This document shows, one piece after another, positions 1 through 8,921 of a DNA stretch of 64,000 bases. The notes under the pieces are model-generated. The model was not told the origin of the DNA and made no database searches. It was given only the letters and a program-made list of their open reading frames with translations. The stretch covers positions 8,122,001 to 8,186,000 of the forward strand of contig NZ_JADBEB010000001.1 in assembly GCF_014874095.1 (NCBI RefSeq), given 5' to 3'. Made by a program: the position numbers and the translations under genes. The stretch is from Plantactinospora soyae. Lineage in GTDB: Bacteria; Actinomycetota; Actinomycetes; Mycobacteriales; Micromonosporaceae. Every line of letters begins with the position of its first letter. Position 1 is the stretch's first letter.

Positions 1-696
1 AACGCGACACTCGTCGAGACGACCTCGGTGACCGTCCGGTACGGCACCGCGACCGCGCTCGACGGCGTCAGCATCCGCGTCGCGGCGGGTGAACTGGTCG
101 CCCTGATCGGGCCCAACGGCGCCGGCAAGACCACCCTGGTCAACACGCTGGCCGGCATCCTCCGCCCGGCGGCCGGCACGGTCGCGGTGCGCGGCCGGCT
201 CGGTGTCGTACCGGAGGGGCGGCAGGTCTTCGGTTCGCTGAGCGTGGAGGACAATCTCCAGCTCGGCGCCTGGCGTACCCGGCAGCGGGACACCACCCGG
301 ATCTACGAGCTGCTGCCCGACCTGCGCCGGGTCCGGCGCCAGGCCGCCGGTTCGCTCTCCGGTGGCCAGCAGCAGATGGTCGCGGTCGGCCGGGCCCTGA
401 TGGGCCGACCCGAGGTACTCGTCATCGACGAACTCTCGCTCGGGCTGGGCCCGATCGTGGTGGCGAACCTGGCCGCGTACCTGCAACGGTTGAACGCCGA
501 GGACGGGATGGCGGTGCTGCTGATCGAGCAGAACGCCCGGCTCGCGCTCCGGCTCTGCGGCCGGGGGTACGTCCTGGAGGCGGGCCGGGTCGTCGCCGAG
601 GGGCCGAGCGCGGAGCTGCGGCGCAGTCCGGAGGTGATCCAGGCGTACCTGGGCAATCCGGTTTCCGGTCCCGAGGGGCCGGTGGGGGTCCCGTGA
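1..696 (+). CDS. Branched-chain-type ABC transporter ATPase (LivF-like), 5' partial
   Basis: ATP-binding subunit of an importer for branched-chain amino acids, amides or organic acids; it would drive transport at the cytoplasmic face of the membrane. The reading frame is open from base 1, so the true start is left of the window. Visible motifs are Walker A (GPNGAGKTT), the ABC signature (LSGGQQQ), Walker B (VLVIDEL) and the switch His region (LLIEQNAR). The short C-terminal part and the EQNAR motif fit LivF rather than LivG. Its stop overlaps the next start by 4 bp (GTGA), so it is coupled to the permease. The Walker B Glu is followed by Leu rather than the usual Pro, a small deviation. The substrate cannot be read from sequence; the acyl-CoA ligase at the end of the operon suggests a carboxylic acid. 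Confidence 0.9.
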   Translation, partial: NATLVETTSVTVRYGTATALDGVSIRVAAGELVALIGPNGAGKTTLVNTLAGILRPAAGTVAVRGRLGVVPEGRQVFGSLSVEDNLQLGAWRTRQRDTTRIYELLPDLRRVRRQAAGSLSGGQQQMVAVGRALMGRPEVLVIDELSLGLGPIVVANLAAYLQRLNAEDGMAVLLIEQNARLALRLCGRGYVLEAGRVVAEGPSAELRRSPEVIQAYLGNPVSGPEGPVGVP

Positions 697-1550
697 GCGA
701 GTTCGCGCTCTACCTGATCACCGGCCTCGGCACCGGTTGCGCGTTCGCACTGGTCGGCAGCGGCATGATCGTCATCTACCGGGTCACCCACGTGGTGAAC
801 TGCGCCCAGGGCGGGTTCGCCGTGATCGGGGCGATGTGCGCCTCGACGTTCCTCGGCTCGGGCCTGCCGCACGGCCTCGCCGAGGGCCTCGCGGTGGTCA
901 TCGCCGCGGCGGTGGGTCTCACGGTCGGCGCGATCACAATCGGCAAGCCCGGCACGACTCCGCAGGTCGGCTTCATCATCACCATCGGGCTCGGCATCCT
1001 CGCGTACGCGGTCGAGGTGCTGCTCTGGGGCGACCAGCCCCGCTCGTTCGACGGCGTCGCAGGCGCGACCGTCCTGTTCGGAGCCCGGGTGCCGACCCAC
1101 TACCTGCTGATCATCGCGGTGACGGTGCTGGTGTTCGCGCTGCTCGGCCTCTTCTTCGCCGGCACCTACCTGGGCAGGGCACTCACCGCCTGCGCCGCCA
1201 ATCCGTACGCCGCCCGGCTGGTCGGCATCGGAGTGACCCGGATGGGACTGTTCTCCTTCACCCTCGGCGGGGCGCTCGGCGGCCTGGCCGGAGTACTGAT
1301 CACCCCGATGCAGCAGGTCACCTTCGACGGCGACGTCGTACTTCTCGTCAACGGCTTCGCCGCCGCGATCATCGGAATGCTGACCCGGCCGGCACTCGCG
1401 CTCGCCGGCGGGCTGCTGCTCGGGGTCGCCCAGGCGGCGGTCGCCGGCTACGGCAGCGCTGCCCACCAGCTCGAGATCGCGCTCGGCCTGATGCTCGCGG
1501 TGCTGATCTGGCAGGCCGCCCGCCGCCCCACTGTCGAGGGGCTCCCGTGA
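693..1550 (+). CDS. ABC transporter permease, LivH-like
   Basis: Inner-membrane permease of the same importer, 285 aa, about eight hydrophobic segments throughout. The N-terminal run GLGTGCAFALVGSGMIVIYR is the usual LivH opening, and the stretch around ANPYAARLVGIGV is the conserved cytoplasmic loop that contacts the ATPase. The start is GTG at 693, overlapping the upstream stop. The stop TGA at 1548-1550 is formed by the first copy of a 61-bp tandem repeat (GTGA overlap with the first repeat GTG at 1547). If the repeat array is removed, the reading frame continues directly into the next permease, so the present 3' end may be a consequence of the array. Confidence 0.88.
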   Translation: MSEFALYLITGLGTGCAFALVGSGMIVIYRVTHVVNCAQGGFAVIGAMCASTFLGSGLPHGLAEGLAVVIAAAVGLTVGAITIGKPGTTPQVGFIITIGLGILAYAVEVLLWGDQPRSFDGVAGATVLFGARVPTHYLLIIAVTVLVFALLGLFFAGTYLGRALTACAANPYAARLVGIGVTRMGLFSFTLGGALGGLAGVLITPMQQVTFDGDVVLLVNGFAAAIIGMLTRPALALAGGLLLGVAQAAVAGYGSAAHQLEIALGLMLAVLIWQAARRPTVEGLP

Positions 1551-1853
1551 GTGCGAGGAGTGAGCCGGGTCTGCGAGCCCCGCAGTCACGAACGAAAGGC
1601 AGGCCCCGTGAGTGCGAGGAGTGAGCCGGGTCTGCGAGCCCCGCAGTCACGAACGAAAGGCAGGCCCCGTGAGTGCGAGGAGTGAGCCGGGTCTGCGAGC
1701 CCCGCAGTCACGAACGAAAGGCAGGCCCCGTGAGTGCGAGGAGTGAGCCGGGTCTGCGAGCCCCGCAGTCACGAACGAAAGGCAGGCTCCCGTGAGTGCG
1801 AGGAGTGAGCCGGGTCTGCGAGCCCCGCAGTCACGAACGAAAGGCAGGCTCCC
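1547..1853. repeat. Five tandem copies of a 61/62-bp repeat
   Basis: Copies begin at 1547, 1608, 1669, 1730 and 1792. The first three are 61 bp; the last two carry one extra T near the end (GGCTCCC instead of GGCCCC). Each begins GTGAGTGCGAGGAGTGAG and ends with the Shine-Dalgarno-like AAAGGCAGG followed by the next GTG. Copies are otherwise essentially identical, which implies recent expansion. GGCTCCCGT flanks the array on both sides. Each GTG opens a short frame beginning V-S-A-R-S-E; the first closes after 25 codons, and only the last runs into the downstream permease. The copies abut directly, without spacers, so this is not CRISPR. Confidence 0.95.
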
Positions 1854-2898
1854 GTTGAGGGGACCAGACCGGGGTGTCGTCGTCCGGCGGGCGCCGGTGG
1901 CCGTCGTCGTACTGGCCAGCCTGGCGTTGCCGCCCGTACTGAGCAGCAAGCAACTCTCCGTGTTCATCCTGCTGGGCCTCGCCGTACTGGTCACCCTGGG
2001 CCTGTCGCTGCTGATGGGGTACGCGGGACAGGTCTCGCTCGGCCAGGCGTCGTTCTCCTGCATCGGCGGGTACACCGCGGGGTTGCTCTCGGTGCACGGC
2101 GTCCCGTCGGTGGCGGGACTGCTCGCCGCCCCGGTCGTCGCCGCGCTGTTCGCCGGGGTGGTCGGGATTCCGCTGCTCCGGCTGCGGGGACACGCGCTCG
2201 CCTTCGCCACCCTGGCGATGCAGCTGATCCTGCTCTCCCTGCTCAGCCAGGCCGACTGGGCGGGCGGCGCGATCGGACTACAGGGCGTACCCCGGTTTTC
2301 AATCGGCGGAGTCGAACTCGCCGACGACCTCTCCTACGCGTACCTGACCTGGTTCGCGGTGGCCGGTGCGATGCTCCTCGCGCACCACATCATCACCTCC
2401 CGGCCCGGCCGGGGACTCCGCGCCCTGGCCAGCAGCGAGAGCGCGGCGGCGGCCTGCGGCGTCCCGGTCGGCCGGTACCGGCTGGCGGTCTTCGCGCTCT
2501 CCGCGGCGATCGCCGGGCTGGCCGGTGGGATCTACGCCTTCTACGTCGGCTACCTCTCCCCCGGCTCGTTCCCGGTGCTGATGTCGATCGAGTACGTGGT
2601 GATGGCGGTCGTCGGCGGCCTCGGCACGCTCTGGGGGCCGGTCCTCGGCGCGACCGGGATGGTGCTGCTGGTCCAACTCCTCAACACTCTCGGCACCCGA
2701 CCCGGGATGCCCAGCTACGCGCCCAGCGTGCTCCAGTACGCGGTCTACGCCGGCCTGCTGGTGCTCGTCCTGCTGTTGTTGCCCCGGGGCATCGTGCCGG
2801 CGCTGCGCGACCTCGGGCCGGTGCTGCGGCGCGCCGTGCCGGATCGCCGTACCGCCGTGACATCGGAAGTTCCGGACCGGGTAGGTGACAATGCGTAA
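1792..2898 (+). CDS. ABC transporter permease, LivM-like
   Basis: Second inner-membrane permease of the importer. The body has the LivM signature: GLSLLMGYAGQVSLGQASF near the N-terminus and a conserved loop with RGLRALASSESAAAACG. It has eight or nine hydrophobic segments and a C-terminal basic tail. The start is uncertain. GTG at 1792 lies in the last tandem repeat with AAAGG just upstream and would add an odd 21-residue leader. TTG at 1855, right after the array, gives a more normal N-terminus. The stop overlaps the start of the downstream acyl-CoA ligase. Function is inferred from family and from the matching ATPase and LivH neighbours. Confidence 0.85.
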   Translation: MSARSEPGLRAPQSRTKGRLPLRGPDRGVVVRRAPVAVVVLASLALPPVLSSKQLSVFILLGLAVLVTLGLSLLMGYAGQVSLGQASFSCIGGYTAGLLSVHGVPSVAGLLAAPVVAALFAGVVGIPLLRLRGHALAFATLAMQLILLSLLSQADWAGGAIGLQGVPRFSIGGVELADDLSYAYLTWFAVAGAMLLAHHIITSRPGRGLRALASSESAAAACGVPVGRYRLAVFALSAAIAGLAGGIYAFYVGYLSPGSFPVLMSIEYVVMAVVGGLGTLWGPVLGATGMVLLVQLLNTLGTRPGMPSYAPSVLQYAVYAGLLVLVLLLLPRGIVPALRDLGPVLRRAVPDRRTAVTSEVPDRVGDNA

Positions 2899-4651
2899 CG
2901 AAGGTGTCGGATCCTGGGCCACCCGTCGGGCCCGGATGTCGCCGAACCGGGTGGCGCTGGTGCACGGCGATCGCGAGTGGACGTACGCGGCGGTGGCCGA
3001 CCGGGCGAACCGGGCCGCACACGCGCTGCGGGGTCTCGGCGTACGCCCCGGTGACCGGGTCGGCTACCTCGGGCCGAACCATCCGACGTTCCTGGAGGCG
3101 TTCTTCGGCACCGGGCAACTGGGCGCGGTCTTCGTACCGCTGAACCTCCGACTCACCGCTCCGGAACTCGCCTACATTCTCGCCGACTGCGGCGTCGACG
3201 TCCTCCTCTACGCACCCGGCCAGAGTTCCGTCGTCGCGGCCCTGCGCGATCTCGTCGCGCTGCGCCACACCGTCGCGCTGGAACCCGGCGGCGACGATCC
3301 CGACTACGCCACGCTGCTCGGCCGGGCCGGGTCCGAGCCGCTCGACGAGCCGGTGCCGCTCGACGGGACCTGTGTGGTGCTGTACACCTCGGGCACCACC
3401 GGGCGTCCGAAGGGGGTCCGGCTCAGCCACGGCAATCTGGCCTGGAACAGCTTCAACGTGCTCATCGACGTCGACCTCGCCGCCGACGAGGTGACTTTGG
3501 TGACCGCGCCGATGTTCCACGTCGCGGCGCTCAACCAGACGGTGCTGCCCACCTTCCTCAAGGGTGGCCGGTCGGTGCTGGTCCCCGCGTTCGACCCGTC
3601 GGCGGCCCTGGAGCTGATCGGACGGCACCGGGTGACGTTCATGTTCGGGGTGCCGAGCATGTTCGCGGCGATCGCCGCCGCGCCCGGCTGGGCCGACGCC
3701 GACCTCTCCTCGGTGCGCTCGATGATCTGCGGCGGGGCGCCGGTCCCGGAGCCGTTGATCCGGACCTACCAGCGGCGCGGCCTGACCTTCATGCAGGGGT
3801 ACGGGATGACCGAGACCTCACCCGGGGCGCTCTTCCTGCGCGCCGCCGACAGCGCCGACCATGCCGGTTCGGCGGGTACCCCGGTCTTCTTCTCCGACGT
3901 ACGGCTCCGGGACGCCGCCGGCGGCGAGGTGCCGCCGGGCGTACACGGCGAGATCGTGGTGCACGGGCCGAACGTGATGGCCGGCTACTGGGGGCGGGCC
4001 GCGGAGACCGCCGAGGTGCTCTCGCCGGACGGCTGGTTCCGCTCCGGTGATCTCGCCATCGTCGACCCGGACGGCTACTTCCACATCCGCGACCGGGTCG
4101 GGGACATGTTCATCTCCGGCGGCGAGAACGTCTATCCCGCCGAGGTCGAGGAGGCGCTGTACCAGCATCCGGCGGTCGCCGAGTGCGCGGTGATCGGCGT
4201 CGACGACGACCGCTGGGGCGAGGTGGGCCGGGCGGTCGTGGTGCTCCGGTCCGGGTCGACGGTCGATCCGGCGGAGCTGTTGGCATCGCTCGACGGCCGG
4301 ATCGCCCGCTACAAGATCCCGAAGTCGGTGGTCTTCGTCGACGTCCTGCCCCGGACCGGATCGGGCAAGGTGCGCAAGAGCCAGCTCCGCCGGGCCCACT
4401 CCACCGCCGGGGATGCCGCCGGCCCGGCATGGTGGCGGACCGGCCGCCCGCCGGAGCAGCCGGCCCCGGCGGCGGCAGACCCGGACCCGGACCCGGAGAC
4501 GGCGGCGACGCGAACGGCAACAGTGCCAGCCCCCGCGCCGGACGCAGTGCCAGCACCCACCGCAGCGCCGGTCGCAACGCCAACACCCACCGCCGTGCCA
4601 GCGCCAGCGTCGGGAGGGACGGCGGAGATCAGTCGGCCGGATCCGGGCTGA
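2891..4651 (+). CDS. AMP-forming acyl-CoA synthetase (FadD/AMP-ligase family)
   Basis: Would activate a carboxylic acid to its acyl-CoA by way of an acyl-AMP intermediate. ANL-superfamily motifs are clear: the P-loop-like YTSGTTGRPKG, GYGMTET, the SGD/IVDPDGYFHIRDR hinge region and the C-terminal catalytic Lys in RTGSGKVRK. The enzyme proper ends near residue 510. About 75 further residues are low-complexity Pro/Ala/Thr and not part of the family. ATG at 2891 (AGG five bases upstream) is preferred to GTG at 2885. It overlaps the upstream permease, so it is the last gene of the importer operon. Its end overlaps the convergent GH43 gene by 23 bp. The substrate is unknown; transporter linkage suggests the acid brought in by the importer. 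Confidence 0.87.
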   Translation: MRNEGVGSWATRRARMSPNRVALVHGDREWTYAAVADRANRAAHALRGLGVRPGDRVGYLGPNHPTFLEAFFGTGQLGAVFVPLNLRLTAPELAYILADCGVDVLLYAPGQSSVVAALRDLVALRHTVALEPGGDDPDYATLLGRAGSEPLDEPVPLDGTCVVLYTSGTTGRPKGVRLSHGNLAWNSFNVLIDVDLAADEVTLVTAPMFHVAALNQTVLPTFLKGGRSVLVPAFDPSAALELIGRHRVTFMFGVPSMFAAIAAAPGWADADLSSVRSMICGGAPVPEPLIRTYQRRGLTFMQGYGMTETSPGALFLRAADSADHAGSAGTPVFFSDVRLRDAAGGEVPPGVHGEIVVHGPNVMAGYWGRAAETAEVLSPDGWFRSGDLAIVDPDGYFHIRDRVGDMFISGGENVYPAEVEEALYQHPAVAECAVIGVDDDRWGEVGRAVVVLRSGSTVDPAELLASLDGRIARYKIPKSVVFVDVLPRTGSGKVRKSQLRRAHSTAGDAAGPAWWRTGRPPEQPAPAAADPDPDPETAATRTATVPAPAPDAVPAPTAAPVATPTPTAVPAPASGGTAEISRPDPG

Positions 4652-6161
4652 TCCGGAAGGTTGCCCGTTCGCGGTCGACCCGCCGGTTGCCGGGTCGGCC
4701 GACCGTCAACCGCCCGTTGCCGTCGTGCGTGACGTAGACGTCCGCGTCGTCGGAGAGCCGCAGCGACGTCGCCCGCCGGTCGGCGAGCCCGCGTACCTGG
4801 ACGAAGCTCGCCGCACTCGCGTACGCGTCGCTGTCCTCGTACGGGTCGACCCGCAGTACCGTGCCGTCGACCCGGGCGTACCGGTCCGGGAAGTTGACGG
4901 ACTGGAGTGCCACCCGCCCCGCACCGGAGAACCCGGGCACGAGTCGGAACTGCGAGTCGGCGACCTCCCGGACGTTGCCCTCCACCCGCAGCAGGTACCC
5001 GAAGTGCCGTACGTAGGCACCGGGCGCGTCCATCGGGGACAGTCGGAGCACGGTCCCGCCGTCCCCGACCGGTACGCCGAAGCTGGGCGTGCCGTCGGCG
5101 TTCCAGTACAGCCGCTGCACCCGGGTGTGCCGGTTCGGGTCGAAGAGCGGGTCTCCGGTGATGTCGCGGTAGTCCCGGGCGTGGTAGACCAGCACGTCGG
5201 TCTCGCCGTCGTCGGCGACGGTGAACGAGTTGTGCCCGGGGCCGTACCGACGGGTGTTCTCGTTGGTGCCGAACACCGGCTGCGGCGACTTGGTCCAGGA
5301 ACGGGCGTCCAGCAGGTCGGCGTTCTCGTCGGCGGTGAGCAGCCCCATGCAGTACCGGTGGTCCGTCGCGCTGGCCGAGAAGGTGACGAAGACCCGCCCG
5401 TTGCGGACGAGCACGGCCGGGCCCTCGTTGACCCGGAAGCCCTGCACCTCCCAGGACAGGGTCGGTACGGCGATCCGGACCGGATCACCCTTGATCGCCA
5501 GCGGCGAGGCCATCTCGGCGATGTAGAGGTTGCTGTTCGTGGCGATGCCCGGCTCGCTCTGCGCCCAGAGGAAGTACCGGACGTCCCGGTGGACGAACGT
5601 CGTCGCGTCGAGGGTGAACGTGTCCCAGGCCGTGGTCACCTGCCCGCGCAGCACCCAGGCGTCCGCCCGGGGATCGGCGGCGGCGGACTCCAGGACGTAC
5701 GTCCGGATCCGGAACGGCTGGTCGGAGTCGCCGGCGGCGAAGTAGATGTACCAGCGCCCGTCGATGCGGTGCAGTTCCGGGGCCCAGATGTAGCCGCCCA
5801 TCCGGCCGGAGGTCGGACGCCGCCAGACGGTACGCTCCCGCGCGCTCGCCAGCCCGTCGAGCGTGGACGCGCCGCGCACCACGATCCGGTCGTACTCCGG
5901 CACCGAGCCGGTCAGGTAGTACATCCCGGAGACCGGTCTGGTGATGAACGGGTCCGCGCGCTGCGCGACCAGCGGGTTCCGGGTCGGCAGGCCGGCGCCG
6001 CCGGAGGTGGACCCGTCGGTGGTGGCCGCCCGATCCGGGCGCTGTGCCGGGGCCGGTGCCGCCCAGGCCCCGCTGGCGGGCAGGGCGGCGGCCGTTCCGG
6101 CGGCGAGCAGTCCCCCGCCGGCGTGCAGCAGTCCGCGTCGGCTGAGCTTGTCGGATGTCAC
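4629..6161 (-). CDS. Exported GH43 arabinofuranosidase with CBM42-like C-terminal domain
   Basis: Predicted to release L-arabinose from arabinan or arabinoxylan outside the cell; 510 aa. The N-terminus has a twin-arginine signal (SRRGLL then a hydrophobic run ending at ASGAWAA). The GH43 five-blade propeller follows at about residues 58-360, with candidate catalytic residues Asp70 (RADPF), Asp185 (TLDATTF) and Glu246 (VNEGPAV). Residues about 365-505 resemble the AbfB/CBM42 arabinose-binding beta-trefoil (FPDRYARVDG, FVQVRGLA). The start is GTG at 6161, coupled by a GTGA overlap to the GH51 gene upstream, with AGAGGA as ribosome site. The layout recalls streptomycete GH43-CBM42 exo-arabinanases. 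The 3' end overlaps the convergent acyl-CoA ligase. Confidence 0.88.
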   Translation of the reverse strand: MTSDKLSRRGLLHAGGGLLAAGTAAALPASGAWAAPAPAQRPDRAATTDGSTSGGAGLPTRNPLVAQRADPFITRPVSGMYYLTGSVPEYDRIVVRGASTLDGLASARERTVWRRPTSGRMGGYIWAPELHRIDGRWYIYFAAGDSDQPFRIRTYVLESAAADPRADAWVLRGQVTTAWDTFTLDATTFVHRDVRYFLWAQSEPGIATNSNLYIAEMASPLAIKGDPVRIAVPTLSWEVQGFRVNEGPAVLVRNGRVFVTFSASATDHRYCMGLLTADENADLLDARSWTKSPQPVFGTNENTRRYGPGHNSFTVADDGETDVLVYHARDYRDITGDPLFDPNRHTRVQRLYWNADGTPSFGVPVGDGGTVLRLSPMDAPGAYVRHFGYLLRVEGNVREVADSQFRLVPGFSGAGRVALQSVNFPDRYARVDGTVLRVDPYEDSDAYASAASFVQVRGLADRRATSLRLSDDADVYVTHDGNGRLTVGRPGNRRVDRERATFRISPDPAD

Positions 6162-8713
6162 GGCGTCGTCCTCTCTGTGGCGCCGATCCGGATGAACGTC
6201 ACGGAGTACGCCGGGAAGGTGTGGCTGAACGTGTTCCGTACGCCGGTCAGCCGCGACGTCCGGGGCTGGATCGGCGTGAAGGAGGCGGTGTTGACGTCGT
6301 CCGGCCCGCCCTGCAACGTCGTCACCTGCGCGGTGGACGAGACCCGGATCTGGGTACCGAGGTCGATCCGGGTCCGGGCCTCGGCGGCCTGGGCGTTGAC
6401 CACCTTCAGCACCAGTTCTCCGGTGGCCCGGTCCCGGGTGACGACCTGGCGGAACGGCTCGGCGACCTTGTCGTCGGTGAAGCTGCCCCACTCCTGCCCG
6501 TCCAGGAACAGGGTCACCTGCCGTCCCCGTACCTGGACCCGCAGGTCGTACGCGCGGCCGGTCTCGATCGTGCCCGGCTTGGAGATCATTTGCTGCTTGG
6601 CCCCGCCGGTGGCCTTCTCCACCGCCGAGGTGGTGTTGCCCCAACCGCCGAGATTCCACCAGTAGTGGTTGCCGGTGCCCTGGACACCGAACGCGACCAG
6701 GAAGCCCTCCTGGCCGGACCGCTTGGTCGCGGTGACCCGCAGATCGTAGTCGCGCCACCCCGGGTCGCCGGCGGTCACCATCGTGTCCTCGGCGGCCGCG
6801 TCGGACTGCACGTAGGAACCGTCCACTATCGACCAGGAGCCCCGGCCGCTGCTGTGGGTCCAGTTCGAGGCGCCGGCGGAGAAGTCGTCCCGCAGCAGGG
6901 TGGTGCCGTCGGCGGAGGTCACCGTGACGTCGTCGTACGCGGCGCTGGTGGCCCAGGTGGAGAGGCCTATCGCACCGGTGATCGGCACCGTCGTGGTGGG
7001 CGTCCCCGAGGCGCGGCTCGGCACCACCTCGTCACCGACGTTGGTCATGAACAGCTTCTGCACCTCGTAGCTGGCCGACCCCCACGAGGCGTGGTTGTTG
7101 AACCAGATCATGTCGGGGCGCCACTGCACGTAGTCCTCGTTCGCCAGCAGCGGGGCGTACGAGGCGAGCTTGACGATGTCGGCGTTGCGCTCCAGCCCCG
7201 TCATGTAGGCCGCCTCGGTCAGCGCGTTGTAGAACCGGTTGTCCTGCGAGGCGTACTCCCCGAGGAAGACCTTCGGCCCGGCCCGGTCGTACGCGTCGTA
7301 CCGCTCGTTGTTCTGGAGGAACCACTCCGGGCTGTTGTAGTAGTGCTCGTCGACCATCTCGACCCCGGCCGCGCGGTTGAGCTCCCAGAGCCGGTCGAAG
7401 GTGCCGCCCGCGTCGTCCGGGCCCGAGTTGCTGACCACGGTGATCTCCGGGTGGGCCGCCTCGATCGCGGTCCGGAACTGCCGGAACCGCTCGAAGAACG
7501 CGTCCGGCAGGTTCTCCTCGTTGCCGACCCCGAGATGGGTCAGCCCGAACGGCTCGGGGTGCCCCATCCGGGCCCGGAGGCTGCCCCACTGCGACGAGGC
7601 GGGTCCGTTGGCGAACTCGATCAGGTCCAGGGTGTCCTGGATGTGCCGGCGCAGCAGTTCCGGGTCGTCGGTGGCGCGGTTCTGGCCGCAGCCGGTGACC
7701 ATCGCGGGTACGACGGGCAGCGCCATCGCCCCGATGTCCTCGGCGAACTGGAAGTACTCGTAGTAGCCGATCCCGTAGGACTGGTTGTAGCCCCAGAAGT
7801 TGGCGTTGGTGGCCCGCTCCTCGACCGGTCCGACGGTGTCCTTCCACTGGTAGGAGCGCTGCCGTTCCCAGTTCGGCGCCGTGTAGCCGTAGTGGCTGCC
7901 GGTGTTGACCAGGCAGCCGCCGGGGAAGCGCAGGAAGCCGGGCCGCAGCGCGGCGATCTTCTCGGCCAGGTCCCGGCGCATCCCGTTCGGCCGGCCCTTG
8001 AAGGTGTCCCGGGGGAAGAGCGAGACCATGTCCAGCCCCACGCTGCCGCCGCCGGCACCGGTCACGGCGAGCCGACCGGTGGTGCTGGAGCCGGTGGCCC
8101 GGAACCTGCCGGTGTACTTCGTCCAACCGTCCCCGCGCAGCGTGATCCGCAGCGGGGTGGCCAGTGCCGTGCCGGCCGGGTCCGTGATCCGGACCGTCAG
8201 CGGCGTGCCGGCGGTCGCGTCGGTCCGCGCCCAGACGGAGAAGTCGTAGTCGCGCTGCCGCTCGACCCGGATCCCGGAGTTGTAGCCGGCGTTGATGACG
8301 CCGTATCCCCCGCCACCGGCGGGCAGGTTCAGCCGCAGGTAGCGGCGGTTGCGTTCGTTCAACCGGCCGGCGTCGTCGACCACGGCGGCCGTGCCCCGGG
8401 CCCCGTCCGGGGCCGTCGGCGCCCAGGCCGTCATTCCGGTGTACGCGGCGTTGTCCGCCGGGTCGTACTCGAAGGACCGGTTCTGCACCAGTTCGGCGTA
8501 CAACCCGCCGTCGGCGGCCCGGTTGATGTCCTCGTAGAACACCCCGTACATGTTGTCGTCGATCGTCGGACCGGTGTCGGTGGCATCGACGTCGACGGTG
8601 TAGTCGGTGCTGGCGACCGCGGGGGCTCCGGCGGCGGCGGAGGGGACGGCGAGCAGGGTGCCGGACAGCACCAGGACACACGCGAGCCCGAGCCTCGGGC
8701 GTGATCGGGACAT
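6158..8713 (-). CDS. Exported GH51 alpha-L-arabinofuranosidase, multidomain
   Basis: Predicted secreted arabinofuranosidase of 851 aa. A Sec signal peptide covers about residues 1-33 (basic MSRSRPR, hydrophobic core, A-rich cleavage). The GH51 barrel contains an inserted CBM4/9-like jelly roll (about 105-235). Catalytic candidates are Glu399 (GVGNEEN, acid/base) and Glu486 (VFLGEYAS, nucleophile). A LamG-like domain (about 605-740) sits before the final beta-domain. ATG at 8713 is preceded by GGAGGAGG. It is the first gene of a two-gene unit with GH43 (4-bp overlap). Two imperfect LacI-type half operators lie about 120-210 bp upstream, so arabinose-type induction is plausible but inferred. 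Confidence 0.9.
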   Translation of the reverse strand: MSRSRPRLGLACVLVLSGTLLAVPSAAAGAPAVASTDYTVDVDATDTGPTIDDNMYGVFYEDINRAADGGLYAELVQNRSFEYDPADNAAYTGMTAWAPTAPDGARGTAAVVDDAGRLNERNRRYLRLNLPAGGGGYGVINAGYNSGIRVERQRDYDFSVWARTDATAGTPLTVRITDPAGTALATPLRITLRGDGWTKYTGRFRATGSSTTGRLAVTGAGGGSVGLDMVSLFPRDTFKGRPNGMRRDLAEKIAALRPGFLRFPGGCLVNTGSHYGYTAPNWERQRSYQWKDTVGPVEERATNANFWGYNQSYGIGYYEYFQFAEDIGAMALPVVPAMVTGCGQNRATDDPELLRRHIQDTLDLIEFANGPASSQWGSLRARMGHPEPFGLTHLGVGNEENLPDAFFERFRQFRTAIEAAHPEITVVSNSGPDDAGGTFDRLWELNRAAGVEMVDEHYYNSPEWFLQNNERYDAYDRAGPKVFLGEYASQDNRFYNALTEAAYMTGLERNADIVKLASYAPLLANEDYVQWRPDMIWFNNHASWGSASYEVQKLFMTNVGDEVVPSRASGTPTTTVPITGAIGLSTWATSAAYDDVTVTSADGTTLLRDDFSAGASNWTHSSGRGSWSIVDGSYVQSDAAAEDTMVTAGDPGWRDYDLRVTATKRSGQEGFLVAFGVQGTGNHYWWNLGGWGNTTSAVEKATGGAKQQMISKPGTIETGRAYDLRVQVRGRQVTLFLDGQEWGSFTDDKVAEPFRQVVTRDRATGELVLKVVNAQAAEARTRIDLGTQIRVSSTAQVTTLQGGPDDVNTASFTPIQPRTSRLTGVRNTFSHTFPAYSVTFIRIGATERTTP

Positions 8714-8834
8714 GGGTCCTCCTCCGGTTGCCGCTCGGGCGGTGGCAGCACACGGTCCGGAAGGGCAGCGGGAGCACCCTTGTCGACCGGCACTCCCCTT
8801 TCGCCACCCGACGAATGATCGGGGTAACTGGATG

Positions 8835-8921
8835 AGCGTTAACATAGATAGATCGACATCCGGTGTCAACCTGAGCAATCGGGGACGTGCGTCCATCGAA
8901 AACGATGGTTAGCGTTCACAT
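8835..8921. promoter_or_regulatory. Paired 11-bp repeats upstream of arabinofuranosidase operon (putative LacI-type operators)
   Basis: AGCGTTAACAT (8835-8845) and AGCGTTCACAT (8911-8921) are direct repeats with one mismatch. Read on the minus strand they contain AACGCT cores (ATGTGAACGCTAACC), the form of LacI-family operators often found before actinobacterial arabinoside-utilisation genes. They lie in the 447-bp stretch 8714-9160 between the GH51 start and the phosphatase stop. I see no credible gene in the rest of that stretch. Confidence 0.45.

Noticed and set aside
1547-1853. CRISPR array
   Set aside because: Copies abut directly with no unique spacers and there are no cas genes; it is a simple tandem repeat.
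4413-6665. Open frame of 750 codons antisense to the GH43 gene
   Set aside because: It is a shadow of high third-position GC: low-complexity V/G/R/D product, no recognisable domain, no ribosome site, and fully opposite a convincing gene.
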